Assembly: GCA_026122225.1 (NCBI GenBank) | Contig: JANEZZ010000400.1 | Span: 1,178,001 to 1,242,000, forward strand | From: Heloderma charlesbogerti | Lineage: Eukaryota; Chordata; Lepidosauria; Squamata; Helodermatidae | Direction of reading: 5' to 3' | Length of the DNA stretch: 64,000 nucleotides | Part shown: positions 1-10,614 of the stretch, one piece after another | How the letters are laid out: every line of letters begins with the position of its first letter | Numbering within the stretch: the first letter of the stretch is position 1 | The notes under the pieces: generated by a model | What the model was told of the DNA's origin: nothing | What the model saw: only the letters and a program-made list of their open reading frames with translations | Database searches by the model: none | Position numbers and translations under genes: made by a program

Positions 1-950
1 ATGCACAAAGAATACTTACGAATTTTCACACAAACTTTAAAAAATAATCTCAAAGTTTGGGACAAGCTGAACTTAAGACTGGAGTTATTCTCAAAGTTTG
101 AGACAGACCAAAAGCAACATTGGAAAAATGAGAAACTGAGAGAAAACAAAACTGACAGATTTGTCTATCCCTATTTCTGACACAATGATCAAACCTAGCC
201 AGAGAACAGTTTGCTTACTACTGCTCTAATGGATCAAAATTTTTCTTGCTATAGAACTAGAGAGGTTGCCAATAGACAGGCAGGATGGCCTTTCTGCCAG
301 TCATCAATGGCTGTCTATGATGTCTGTTGCAACTGAATAGCGTATAAAAATTGTATGTATGAGTGTGAGGGTCAGTCACAATATCAATGTATTTTCCTAA
401 CATGCTAATAATGGAGATGCCTTCGGCTTCATATTCTGTGGGAATTACCTACAAGGTCTCATTAATTATGATGCCTGACCATGTTATCATATCATGTGTC
501 ACATCCAGTTTAGCAATTCCTTCTGCTTTAGAATTTTCCAAGCTGTAGTACTTGGATTTACCATATGCAGCAGTTCGTTTTCTCTTAGGAGTGAAATGCA
601 AATATGTTTTGCTATGAATTGGAACCAAACTGACAACAGATGTTCTGTAAAGACACAGCATATAGAATATGCAATTCCTCTCCACCTGCTCTTGACAAAA
701 CATACTGCTTTCATCTAATGCAAAACATTTGACCAAGGCAGAAGGCGTCTCCCGCTCCCACAGTCTTCTGTATAGAGTTAAAGTGTGCTTTCCTTACATA
801 ATATCAGGGGCATTGTTAGGGATAGCCACCTGGGCATGGCCCCAGATCTTTTTTGAGCTGTGCCCCAGATCTTTTGAACTGTTCTAATCGCCATTTTTAA
901 AAACATTTTCCATTGATTTGCATTGGAAAACAAAAACAGCCATAACATTT
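1..950. other. 3' flank, nothing recognised
   Basis: AT-rich sequence with only short chance reading frames on either strand. No repeat family, RNA gene or conserved coding signature was recognised. Confidence 0.4.
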
Positions 951-954
951 TTGG

Positions 955-1270
955 TTTGTATAATAAATTCATGAAATCTGGAGATCTAGTAGCCCCCATG
1001 GAGATGATTGCATCTACCCAATTTCAGGCAGATATGTCCAGTGGCTTTTGTGCTAGTCACAGGTAAAATTTGCTTTCTTTTCAAGAAAATCTGTCAAAGT
1101 AAAGAGGTATAATATTTTGTGCTTCCACATACATTCATGGAACTTGGGGACCTGGCAGCCCCTATGGAACTGACTGAACCTGTCAAATTTCAGACAGTTA
1201 GCTCCAGTGGCTTTTGTGCTAGCCATGCGTAAAGTTTCATTTTCTCAAAGGCTAAAACAAAAAGTAAAAA
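955..1270. repeat. Degenerate tandem duplication, about 166-bp unit, two copies
   Basis: Two diverged copies follow one another. The first has ATTCATGAAATCTGGAGATC, then TAGCCCCCATGG and TCCAGTGGCTTTTGTGCTAG. The second has ATTCATGGAACTTGGGGACC, then CAGCCCCTATGG and the same TCCAGTGGCTTTTGTGCTAG. The offset between matching points is about 166 bp. The copies differ by many substitutions, so the duplication is old. The family is unknown to me. Confidence 0.7.
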
Positions 1271-2130
1271 CTGTTAAGCCACATAGAGGATTAGAGATCC
1301 TAATCAGAAGGTGTTTAAAGTGACCATTAGGAGGTCACTATCCCTAATATCTGGTGTAGGTATTTTTTGAGGTGCAAAAAACCTCTCTCCCCCTACTTTT
1401 CTGCTCTTACATGCCCACTGTTGGGAGCTTGCTTGCAATTACATTTTGAAGAGGGAGAAGAGAGGGAAGAAAGAGCTCCATGTGAAATACTGGTATTTCA
1501 CACAGCATTTTATTTTACTGCCCCAAACTGGAACCTTTCCTTCTGCAGAAGTTTAGTAGCTTCAGTACAGCAAAGGAGCCAATCAGCCTCCACAAACTTT
1601 CTCCACCTCCACTTTAATTTCTCCTAAATAGCTGTAGGACTCAAATAATCACAAAGGGAGGGTTAGGACTATGTGGCATCATGATTGAGGAACTGATGAG
1701 GTTTTTAAATAGGTTCTACAGTTTTAAAAAAGCTAGACAAAGCCCTCAGCTACTTCACCTCATAAAGTTAATCTAAGTACGTGCAATTCTTACAAACCCT
1801 CCACAGCCTCTCTGAAAGGAGCCACTTGGCTTAGGGAATTCTCTCTACCCCCCCACACACATTTCCAATCACCAGCCTCCTTTTCTTCTCCCCTCCCCTC
1901 CCCTATCCTGTTCTCTCTTTATTCCACCCAGACCATATCTTGGGGAATTCTTAAAGAGAATTCTCTTCAGTGGCAAGAGAGGTTCTGAACTGTATTTGAC
2001 ATTATACAAACAGACAAGGGGGTTTGTTTTTCTCCTCCTCACCCAAGCCTTTTAGAAAAGTAGGTTCACATGGTTGCAGAGAAACAAATCGGGGGCTGTT
2101 TTGTTTGTCAGTTGCCATGATCCAGCAATA
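1271..2130. other. 3' flank, nothing recognised
   Basis: Mixed pyrimidine-rich patches (for example CCCCTCCCCTCCCCTATCC near 1890-1910). No coding or repeat signature was recognised. Confidence 0.35.
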
Positions 2131-2330
2131 GGAAGGGCTGTAGCTCAGTGGCAGAGCCCCTGCTTGGCATGCAGAAGGTCCCAGGTTCAATCCCCAGCAG
2201 CTCCAGGCAGGGCTCCGAAAGAATCCTGCCTGAAACCCTGGAGAGCTGCTGCTGCCAGTCAGTGTCAACAATACTGCGCTACATGGACCCAGGGTCTGAC
2301 TTGGTATAAGACAAGTTCCTATGTTCCTAT
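2131..2330 (+). repeat. tRNA-derived SINE, sense copy
   Basis: It starts GGAAGGGCTGTAGCTCAGTG, whose TAGCTCAGTGG (2141-2151) is an RNA polymerase III A box. GGTTCAATCCC (2183-2193) is a B box. The body contains CCTGAAACCCTGGAGAGCTG and CAGTCAGTGTCAACAATACT, and the end is GTTCCTATGTTCCTATG. This is a very common squamate tRNA-SINE type; I do not commit to a family name. Two further copies on the other strand are at about 12550-13066 and 62588-62776. Confidence 0.85.
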
Positions 2331-2411
2331 GAACAGAAAGCTTCAATTTAAAGAAAGGAGTCTTTGGTTTGTTTTTTAAGTGGAGGGGAGATAAATATTG
2401 CTAATTTATGC

Positions 2412-2492
2412 AATCCTATGTATGCCTACTCAGAAGCCCCGTTATGTTTAACGAGGCTTACACCCTTGGGAAAGTGTGCATAGGATTCCAGC
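2412..2492. repeat. Short palindromic element of the GCAATCCTATGC family
   Basis: It opens ATGCAATCCTATGTATGCCT, continues CTACTCAGAAG and closes GTGCATAGGATTCC, so the ends are inverted repeats. Relatives occur near 20275, 26225, 38745, 41605, 47010 and 48203. These are non-autonomous DNA elements of unknown superfamily. Confidence 0.6.
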
Positions 2493-2656
2493 ACAAGTTA
2501 CTTTCGCAAGGAGGTTTTCCCCCTGATGTTCTGCATGTTTACTCAGAAATAAGTCCTGAGTTGTGAGCATGGTACTGCAGGCTTAATATAGTGCCTACCC
2601 AATTCCATCTAATGAATTGACTACCCTTTCAGCTCAGACCTATGCATGTTTTGTCA

Positions 2657-2682
2657 TTTGTGTGTGTGTGTGTGTGTGTGTG
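2657..2682. repeat. (TG)n microsatellite
   Basis: About 12 TG units, followed by a short (TTG)n run. Confidence 0.95.
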
Positions 2683-3049
2683 TTGTTGTTTTTAATTTTG
2701 CATGAACTCCAGCTTCAATGGTGAGGGAAAGGCACTTAGTATATGGTCAGACTTTCTCCATAACTTAGCCCTAGTTTTGAAAGCAGACTCATTGGCTGAA
2801 TCCTGGTGATGTCTTGGCACAAATGAAGTTATGGGGAGGAAGATACGATGACAGCTTGTGCATAACAAGGAGGATTTAGAGGAGAGTTGCACAAAGCAGG
2901 ACCTCTATTTTTATGAAGAGTTGCTAGAGGATGGTGGGATGAGGAGGGATGGTTGCATGGAGGGGAATAGAATTGGTAGGGGGAGAATGTAAGTGCTCAG
3001 TGTTGAAAGAAAAGCATTCTGCATATGCTCAGAGGCACTCTCTATTTAA

Positions 3050-3196
3050 GAACATAAGAAGAGCCATGCTGCATCAGACCAAGGTCCATCTAGTCCAGCA
3101 TTCTGTTCACACAGTGGCCAACCAGATGCCCACGGGAAACCCACAAGCAGGACATGAGTGCAATAGAACCTTCCCACCCATGTTCCCCTGTTGCTA
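3050..3196 (-). repeat. CR1-type LINE 3' tail, antisense
   Basis: It begins GAACATAAGAAGAGCCATGC and contains CATCAGACCAAGGTCCATCT and AGTCCAGCATTCTGTTCACA. Reversed, it ends CTTCTTATGTTC, the octamer-type terminus of CR1 tails. A sense relative is at 37637-37690 (TTGGTCTGATCCAGC). Confidence 0.65.
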
Positions 3197-3237
3197 ACAT
3201 TGGTGAAATGTAAATAAATTCTAGTAATTCTAAATTT

Positions 3238-4300
3238 GCATGCATGTATATCCTTCAGAAACTTTGCAGGTTTCTTGCCTGGGGAACACCTCTAATGACC
3301 TGTGCATTTTCATACAAATTTACCCAAAAACTGTTGGGGAAGGGGTGAATGGAAGAGAAAGCAAATCACTCCCTCCCCCAAATTGGAGAACTCCTCTTCC
3401 ACATGAACTGCTGCACCTATCCTTCTGAAACTTTGCTGGTTTCTTACGTAGGGACAACTGTAGGCTGTCTGTAATTTTCAGAACAATGGTCCACAAGGAA
3501 AATAGGGAGATAAGTATGTCCTCTTTCAGAGACCTCAAAATTTCAAGGCCATCCTTGCACAAAAATCCTTGTGGCTATTAGGGATAGCGGAGAATTCCAC
3601 CACTGGAGTCCGTGGCAGAATGGAAGACTTACCCCTGCCTCCACGTGGAATCCTCTTTAGCCGGATCCTCTGGCTCCGGATTTCCAGCGATACAGCATGG
3701 CATGCCATATCGCTGGCTGAAGGAGACGACTGACTGCGGCTGCAAATGGCATCCTGGATGCCATTTGCAGCCGTTAAGGCCTTAGTTTAAGGTAAATGCA
3801 GCCATTTACAGCTGCATTTACCTTAAACTAAGGCCTTTACAGCCGCAAATGGCGTCTCGGACGCCATTTGTGGCCACAGTCAGTAGTCCCTTTAAGCTAG
3901 TGATAAAGCATGGCGGCCGTATCACTGGCACTTCGGAGCTGGCCGGCGGCTCCACAGAATTGCCATGGAGTGGAGCCAGCTGAAGAGGATTCCGGGGGGA
4001 GGAATGGATCGACTCCCCCCCCTGCAGACCCCCCCCTGGACTGGCAGGTAAGGGATTCATACATCCCTAGTGGCTATCATTCTGAATTTTGGCAGACATC
4101 ATCTCCTCTGATGGGGCAATTAATCCTGAAATTTTTATCCAATTCTTCCAAGGAAATGTTATTGGCAGTTCCCTTTAAAAGAAAATCAAAATATAAACCC
4201 TGCACCTATTTTTCTGACATTGGGCAGGTGTAATCCCCTTCTAGGGGGCTGCTATGCCTGAAATTATCATCCAGTTCTGACCAAGAGAAAAAAGTTACAG
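3238..4300. repeat. Degenerate repeat block with recurring CTGAAACTTTGC motif, split by a foldback element
   Basis: Related unit starts recur: ATCCTTCAGAAACTTTGCAG near 3250, TATCCTTCTGAAACTTTGCT at 3418, TTCTGAATTTTGGCAGACAT at about 4080, and TATTTTTCTGACATTGGGCA at 4206. Two of them are preceded by TGCACC. It looks like an old tandem array with a period near 175 bp in its first part, interrupted by the hAT-like foldback at 3579-4069. Superfamily unknown. Confidence 0.5.
3579..4069. mobile_element. hAT-like foldback element with 8-bp target duplication
   Basis: GTGGCTAT occurs at 3571-3578 and again at 4070-4077, exactly flanking the element. Its ends are TAGGGATAGCGGAGAATTCC at the left and, reversed, TAGGGATGTATGAATCCC at the right. 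An 8-bp duplication and a TAGGGATG-type end are hAT (Ac/hobo) hallmarks. The arms pair over much of their length, including the ACTGACTG and GCCATTTGCAGCCG blocks. The centre is GGTAAATGCAGC / CATTTACA / GCTGCATTTACC. Each arm also contains its own hairpin. No coding capacity; non-autonomous. Confidence 0.85.
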
Positions 4301-4501
4301 TCCCCCCCCCAATTTCCTATGGTAGTCAACAGGAAGCATAAAGACTCATTTTTCCAAACCTTGACTCAGGTGTGGTGGTGAGCTGAAGTGGTCTGACTAC
4401 AAACTGGCCTGAGCAGGAAAGCAGGATGTTTTCCAAAACGCTGAATCAGGGTGTGAGTTGAAGTGGGGCGGAACAGTCAGTGCACATGTCTTATGTATGT
4501 A

Positions 4502-6149
4502 CAGTCAGGGCCAGAAATATTGGAACAAGGGTAACTGTTTTGGCAGTTGGCCTCTGTACACCACCACATTGAAGCTGAAACACACCCAGATGGGAGCAAA
4601 GTCAGGGCTTCCAGCTGTAATTCAAGGCGTTTGACAAAAGTGGGGCACTAACCATTCAGGCAGTACAGCCAGCGGCATACACACACCCCCATCATTGGTG
4701 GCTCATAAGTAATGGAACAAACCAACATCATTTCAAACTTAAGGACCGCCTTCAATACCTGGATGAAAATCCTTTGCAGTCAATGACTGCCTGAAGTCTG
4801 GAACCCATGGACATGACCAAATGCTGAGTGTCCTCCCTTGAGATGCTTTGCCAGGCCTTTACTGCAGCTGCCTTCAGCTGCTGCTTGTTTGTGGGTCTTT
4901 TTGCCTTCAGTCTTGTCTTCAGTAAGTGAAAAGCATGCTCTATTGGGTTGAGATCAGGTGACTGACTTGGCCATTGAAGAACATCCCACTACTTTGCCTG
5001 GAGAACCGCTTGGGGAGCTTTTGCTGTATGTTTTGGGTCACTATCCATCTGCAATATGAAGCGGCGTCCTATCAGTTTGGCAGCATTCAGCTGAATCTGA
5101 ACAGAAAGTACAGCCCTATACACTTCAGAATTCATCCTGCTGCTTTTATCAGCAGTTAGGTCATCAATAAACACCAGTGGCCCGGTTCCATTGGCAGACA
5201 TACATGCCCATGCCGTGACACTGCCTCCACCATGTTTGACAGATGATGTGGTATGCTTTGGATCATGAGCTGTTCCTTTCCTTCTCCATACTTTTCTCTT
5301 CCCATCATTCTGGTACAAGTTAATCTTGGTTTCATCAGTCCAAAGAATCTTATTCCAGAACTGGGCAGGCTTTTTTAGCTGCTTGCTGGCAAAGGCTAAT
5401 CTGGCCTGTCTGTTCTTGAGCGTTACTGGTGGTTTGCACCTTGTTGTGAAGCCTCTGTATTTACATTCATAAAGCCGTCTCTTGACTGTAGATGCTGACA
5501 ATGACATGCCTACCTCCGCAAGAGCGTTCTTGACCTGGCTAGATGTTGTGAAAGGGTTCCTCTTCACCATGAGCAGAATTCTGCGGTCATCCACTTCAGT
5601 TGTCTTCCATGGTCTGCCAGGCCTTTTGCTGTTGCTGAGCTTGCCAGTTAATTCCTTCTTTTTCAGGATGTTCCAAACTGTTGTATTAGCCACTCCCACT
5701 GTTTTTGCTATCTCTCTGATGGGTTTATGTTGTTTCCTCAGCCTAATGATGGCCTCCTTCACTCGCATGGACACCTCTTTGGGCCTCATGTTGGGAGTTC
5801 CAGTGAACAGCTACCAAATGCAAATGTAACGCTCAGAACCACCTCCAGGCCTTTCATCTGCTTGAGTGGTCATGGGGTACCCAGGAAACAGGCCACACCT
5901 GGCCATGCAGCTGCTTGTCAGCCATTTGTTCCATTACTTATGAATCACCAACAATGTGTGTGTGTGTATGCCACTGGCTGTACTTCCTGAATGGTTAGTG
6001 CCCTACTTTTGTCAAACCCCTTGAATTACAGCTGAAAGTCCTGACTTTGCTCCCATCTGGGTGTGTTTCCTTCCAACTTCAATGTGGTGGTGTACAGATG
6101 CCAACTGCCAAAACAGCTATCCTTGTTCCAATATTTCTGGCCCTGACTG
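4502..6149 (-). mobile_element. Tc1-like DNA transposon, complete with inverted repeats
   Basis: It is 1648 bp, flanked by TA at 4500-4501 and 6150-6151. Both ends read CAGTCAGGGCCAGAAATATT inward, and the two arms match over about 220 bp (4502-4722 and 5926-6149). Within each arm, AATATTGGAACAAGG near the outside and AAGTAATGGAACAAA near the inside look like the paired direct repeats of the IR/DR group of Tc1 elements. The transposase lies on the minus strand in between. Confidence 0.95.
4752..5789 (-). pseudogene. Tc1 transposase (DD34E) with one in-frame stop
   Basis: It starts at the ATG at 5789 (MRPKEVSMRVKEAIIRLRKQ) and reads to a TGA at 4752-4754, 345 codons. The only defect seen is an amber codon at 4989-4991 (codon 267). 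The helix-turn-helix is about residues 10-45 (IREIAKTVGVANTTVWNILK), followed by a GRPR-like PGRPWK linker. The catalytic aspartates are in LWTDETKINLY and LQMDSDPKHTAK. The third catalytic residue, the glutamate of SPDLNPIEHAF, lies beyond the stop, 34 residues after the second aspartate. The product as it stands would lack the full triad, so this copy is probably not autonomous without readthrough. Family length is about 340 residues, so nothing else seems missing. Confidence 0.93.
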
Positions 6150-6427
6150 TATGTATATATGTAATCTATACACACACATGCAAGCACACCACATAACACT
6201 TATTTATTTATTTATTTGAAGTGCACTTAGACTCGAATATATACACGAATTTGTGCATGCAAATTTGTCGTTATGGGCCTGTGCCCTGGATGTTTTAAGA
6301 ACCTAGCAACAGCCCTGCATCATATCACACAGGAAAAACAACAGCACACATTTTGATCTCATTTTGGATCAGCACATCCTGGGTGGCCGAGAATAAATAA
6401 TCAACATGAGTGGTTCTACATGTGCAG

Positions 6428-6660
6428 AGCTGCCATCTATACTAATAAAAGAGGAGGTGTGTCCATTCATCCATCCATCCATCCATCCAAGCCATGGTGC
6501 CAGGACCGTGAAACCTAGACACCTGAAACTTGGCACACGAAGGGGACCCCAGGAGTGTGCACCTTGGGGCTATTTTGTTTTAAAAAATGAAGGAATTAAT
6601 TTTAATTAATTTTAATGTGTTCATGTGGTTGAAGCTGGCAAAAGCACCTTCAGCCACTAG
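6428..6660 (+). mobile_element. Possible Helitron fragment (5' terminus)
   Basis: TCTATACTAATAAAAGAGG begins directly after an A, the pattern of Helitron 5' ends (TC...CTATACTAATA, inserted in an AT). It is followed by an (ATCC)n patch and CACCTGAAACTTGGCACACG. I could not identify a convincing 3' hairpin with a CTRR end; CCACTAG near 6656 is only a guess at the border. Confidence 0.4.
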
Positions 6661-7463
6661 GGGCAGACTTCCCTAACCAGCATGTAGTTTTGCAGAACAG
6701 ACAGTTGGATGCCTGGGGTGATTAGTAGGGCAGAGTTATACTCCTGCCCGCTCCCCTCTGCTGTGAAGCAGCTGCTGTTCAGTGGACAGACTGCTCCCTC
6801 AGGGCACTATAGGGATGTCTAGGGGTGCCAGTGGGCATAGCTTCACTCAGACGTAGCAGGCACGATGTGTCCAGCTCTGACAGCTATGTAAGTTTCCTCA
6901 AAGACTTCTCTATATCAAGCTAAGGGCTACTGTACAAAGCCAGGTACGTTCATTAGTTATCAATAACAGGAACTCTTCCACACCTCATGTATGGTATCCA
7001 GGGACTTGCTCCTCTCTAGCATACTACACCCAGACTTCCACCCCATGAAGCAAGAGTAACCTGCACATTGCAACCGCCCGTGTGTGGCTGGCAAAGGGAT
7101 AGTAGAGAGGGCAGCTGCCATAGAATTCCTACTGGGATCCCCTCCTGTGCACAAAGTCATTGCTTGAGTCTGGCTCTGTGCAGACAGGAAGGGATGGAAT
7201 CGTGCCCCAATGTCTTCAGATTTAGAGAACTGGTTGGAAAAATAGAATAATGACATTTAATAATATCACCTGAAAATGCAGTGGCTAAGGTGTACACCTG
7301 CAGATTTGTGTGTTATTTTTCTTCGGAATTCCTTAGAAGTTAAATGGGACATTATTTGAAAAATATGACACATCAATAGGATTTACTGGTTTCTTAATCA
7401 AATGAATGTTGATTAGGCTGTATAGCCCTCGGACTGTGGGCAGAAGGGAAGCACACCCTAGCC

Positions 7464-7791
7464 TGGGGATGTATGAATCAGACTGTATCAGGTCCTAGGA
7501 TGTCTGCCGCAGGAAAATCTGGCCCTCTTGGGGCTTGACGGATTTCGATGGAGTGCCCGGATCAGCTTGTGGATTTCGGCTTAACTTTTTCTTCTGTAAG
7601 ATCAGCAAGATATGCAAACTGTGGCCATAAAGTGCTTAGTTATGTGTGTATCTTGTTGATTTTACAGGAAAAAAAAGAAAGCTGAAATCTGCAAGCCAGC
7701 AGGGAGAGATGGTCCGTTGGGGATTCCACAGGTTGGATTCTTCGGAATCTGATGTCATTTCAATCCGTGGAGCATTTCTCCAGTATCCCTA
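7464..7791. mobile_element. Probable hAT-like non-autonomous element, related end to the 3.6-kb foldback
   Basis: The left end is TGGGGATGTATGAATCAG; the reversed right end is TAGGGATACTGGAGAAATG. The left end matches TAGGGATGTATGAATCC of the foldback at 3579-4069. Internal inverted blocks GGATTTCGGCTTAA and GCTGAAATC are present. I found no clean 8-bp duplication, so the borders are approximate. Confidence 0.45.
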
Positions 7792-8699
7792 CATCAGCCA
7801 GGGGCCCTAGGCCGCTGGAAGGCTGCACCCTCAGTTTCCCAGTAATAACCTCAAGCCAAGGTGTGTTATGGCCAACTGTAATAGGCCAGAGGGAAGCCAT
7901 ACTGAGGCCCAGCGAAGGTTGGGCCTGGGTATCTTCACTGTGGAATTTTTGAAAGTGTACATGACCACCCACACCCTCTCTCTCTGAAAAATGCAAAATC
8001 TGCAAACTTCTGAAAAGCAATTTGCCTAACCAGCAAAAGTTTCTATATGTGAACAAGCCAAATAGGGAACTGCCTGTACGTCACCATTCTCCAGACAGGC
8101 CAGCCAACTGTTTAAGAACTTGTGGTTAAACTAGACTTCCTTTTTGGTCAAAAAGCATTCTCGCATGATCAGGTGGCTGTGTAATCAATTTTCTAATAAA
8201 AAGCTAGTGGTGTCTAGCATGCAGGGGGGAGTTTATTTCACTGAGCAGAGAGTGAATTTCCCATGCTGCAGCGTTTTCTCTCTATCAAATAAAGGTGTGT
8301 TGTACCTGAAAGTGTCTTTGATTGTTGGGCCAGGACAGGTGGGCACCAACCTGGCCTATCTATCAGCCAGAGAAGAAACAGTTGCAGGGAGCTCACTTCC
8401 CCCTCCCTGCCAGAAAGAACACTCATCTCCACCTGACAGATGCCCCGGGATCACAGAAGGAAAGGGAAAGAACACTCCAGCCCATCCATTAGCCAAAGGA
8501 ACAATAGTTACTCATTTATTCAAGCAGGAACACCAGCAAGTGAAGATCATCCTGGCTTGAAATGTATTTAAATGTCTCGCCTAAATGCTCTAGCCTTGAA
8601 GAACTGGCCTTCCTCCTCTTCCATTTCCTTCCTCTCCCCTTTCCTTGCGTGTCTTGTCATTTTAGTTTTGCAAGCCTGATGGCATGGCCTCTCTCCCTC

Positions 8700-8795
8700 T
8701 GTCTTTCATTTTGATGTGAGCCACTTTGGGAGATAATAATTGTCTGAAAAGCAGGATAAAAATGCAATAAATAAATGAATAAAATACCTTAAACT
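8700..8795 (+). repeat. LINE 3' tail fragment (L2/CR1 type)
   Basis: GATGTGAGCCACTTTGGGAG, then CTGAAAAGCAGGATAAAAAT and AATAAATAAATGAATAAA, is the usual closing block of an L2/CR1-type LINE. No coding part is attached. Confidence 0.5.
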
Positions 8796-8799
8796 CTAA

Positions 8800-10610
8800 T
8801 GAGAGAGTGGGATTGCTCCCCATATCTTTGTTCACACATGTACACAAACTCACATCTATACACATGTACCCGAGAAACATGAAACGTTAGGGTCTTTTAC
8901 AAGGGTGTGGTGTGCACACCGTAGATTGTACACTGTGCTAGAGTAAAGTGGGGGAATAAGCTCAAGAATATCCACAAAGATTCAGTTCCAAAGCGTACAA
9001 GCTTTATTCTATTACAAATGTTTCCAGAAAAGAAATGATTGTTTAAACTCCATCCCCTAGCACTGGCCTGTGAGACAATTTCTGAAAGCTGTGGGAGAAG
9101 AAGAAAAGACTGAGGCCAGGAGTTCTGATTTGCCAAACAAGGCGCAAGACAGTGCTACAGAAATGGCGAGGCAGGCCTTTGGAGGCCTAAGCACAATGGG
9201 GAATTTTCAGGATTCAGTGGCAACAGGGTGGGCAGCACAATATCAGGAGAAAGGGAGAGAAATATAGTCAAAGTGGGTGTATTTACCTTGTTTCAGAGGA
9301 AAAGGAACACAATGGGCTTCACTTCCGGTAGTTCAGCTTCTTGGCAATTCACAGAGGGCATGGGCTACCTTGGCTGCTAGAGGCTTCACAAGAAAGGCTC
9401 GAGGCGATGACAGGGGACTGATGGCAGGCTAAGCTGTTATTAGGGACTTCTGAGCCTCTCACACAGGAATGGCCTTAGGGCTGTATGGGTGGGCTGGTTG
9501 CTCACCCTGGGTGCCAAGGTGAAGGGGATGACAAGCAGAGCCCAGTGATGGCATTTCCTTCTGTAACTTTGATTTGCTTGCTATTTTTTTGGGATGGAAA
9601 TAAATAAATAAAATATTCTCCAGGCTCAGTCTGTCTTTCACATTTCTTCTCTGTCTTATCTTCATGCAAAGCTTTCAGCTGATAGAATTTCAGAGCTGTC
9701 ATCTTTGCAGAATGTTGTTACAGCAGAGTAGTTGTTGAAGGGTAAACATTTTTTAACATTCATGAACAGTTCAGAACTGACTGTTCACTTGTCTTTCATA
9801 AACCATATCATGGTCCTATTCATTCAAATTTGTGTTCACCTATTTCACACTCTCCAAAGCACAAATCTTCAATTTGTCTATTACATGGACAAAGATGTTT
9901 GCTTTGTTATTCTGACAATATCTTTCATCAATCAGATAACTGGAAGGCATGTGGTCTGATATTTTATTTCTTAAGCACATTTGACAGATGGGAGGCCCAG
10001 CATGGAGTCTTTCTGGCTTTCGTATATTTTTTAGCACTTATGTTATTGCTACTATAATTATTACAATTAATATTAAGTTGCAAATCAGATCACATGAAGT
10101 GCGATTTATTTATTGCTTCTGTGCTGAAGCTCTATTATTGCAAAACAAATGAGAAATAAAGACGATGAGGTGAACTCAAAATTGTGTGTATATATTTAAT
10201 ATTTCTTTTTCTTGTCATGCTATTTGAATGAACTCCATTTTGTTTACATTCCAAAGCTATTTTGGGGGCAGTAGGTATTGTTCATGCTAGGAGTTGATAT
10301 TTGTATTGCTAACAATGTGTAATTCTTTAAAATGAGCTCTGTTGTTATGCCTCTATGGTCCCTGTCCCCCTCATAAAGCTAGAGAAGGGCTAAGGTTTCT
10401 ATGAACTATCGCTCTTAAGAAACCATAGGGAGACTCTTTCCTGAACTTACAACCTAGAATTCTGTTTGTATCCTTGATGAAATCTAAAGTTCATCTCTCA
10501 CATCAAACTCTTTAAAGAACCTAGTTCTTATGTAATTTTCAGATTGTAAACTAACAGTACTGTAATTTCATGCATTCCACCTGAATCTAAAAAAGAAGAA
10601 AAAAAAAACC
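8800..10610. other. 3' flank, no gene recognised
   Basis: Long AT-rich stretch with only short chance frames. A minus-strand AATAAAGCTTGTACGC near 8995-9010 could belong to an old LTR, but no ends or duplication were found. Confidence 0.3.
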
Positions 10611-10614
10611 CTGG

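Noticed and set aside
2131..2210. Possible tRNA gene (A and B boxes)
   Set aside because: The sequence continues into a SINE body and recurs twice more in the window; the tRNA part cannot fold into a complete cloverleaf as read.
3818..4233. Proline- and glycine-rich frames on both strands
   Set aside because: They come from the foldback element's GC-rich arms.
8144..8560. 138-codon plus-strand frame
   Set aside because: No similarity or domain recognised, and it includes AATAAA-like and repeat-like sequence; probably an old mobile-element remnant or chance.
8990..9020. AATAAAGCTTGTACGC as a poly(A) signal of an LTR or gene
   Set aside because: No LTR ends, duplication or coding sequence could be tied to it.
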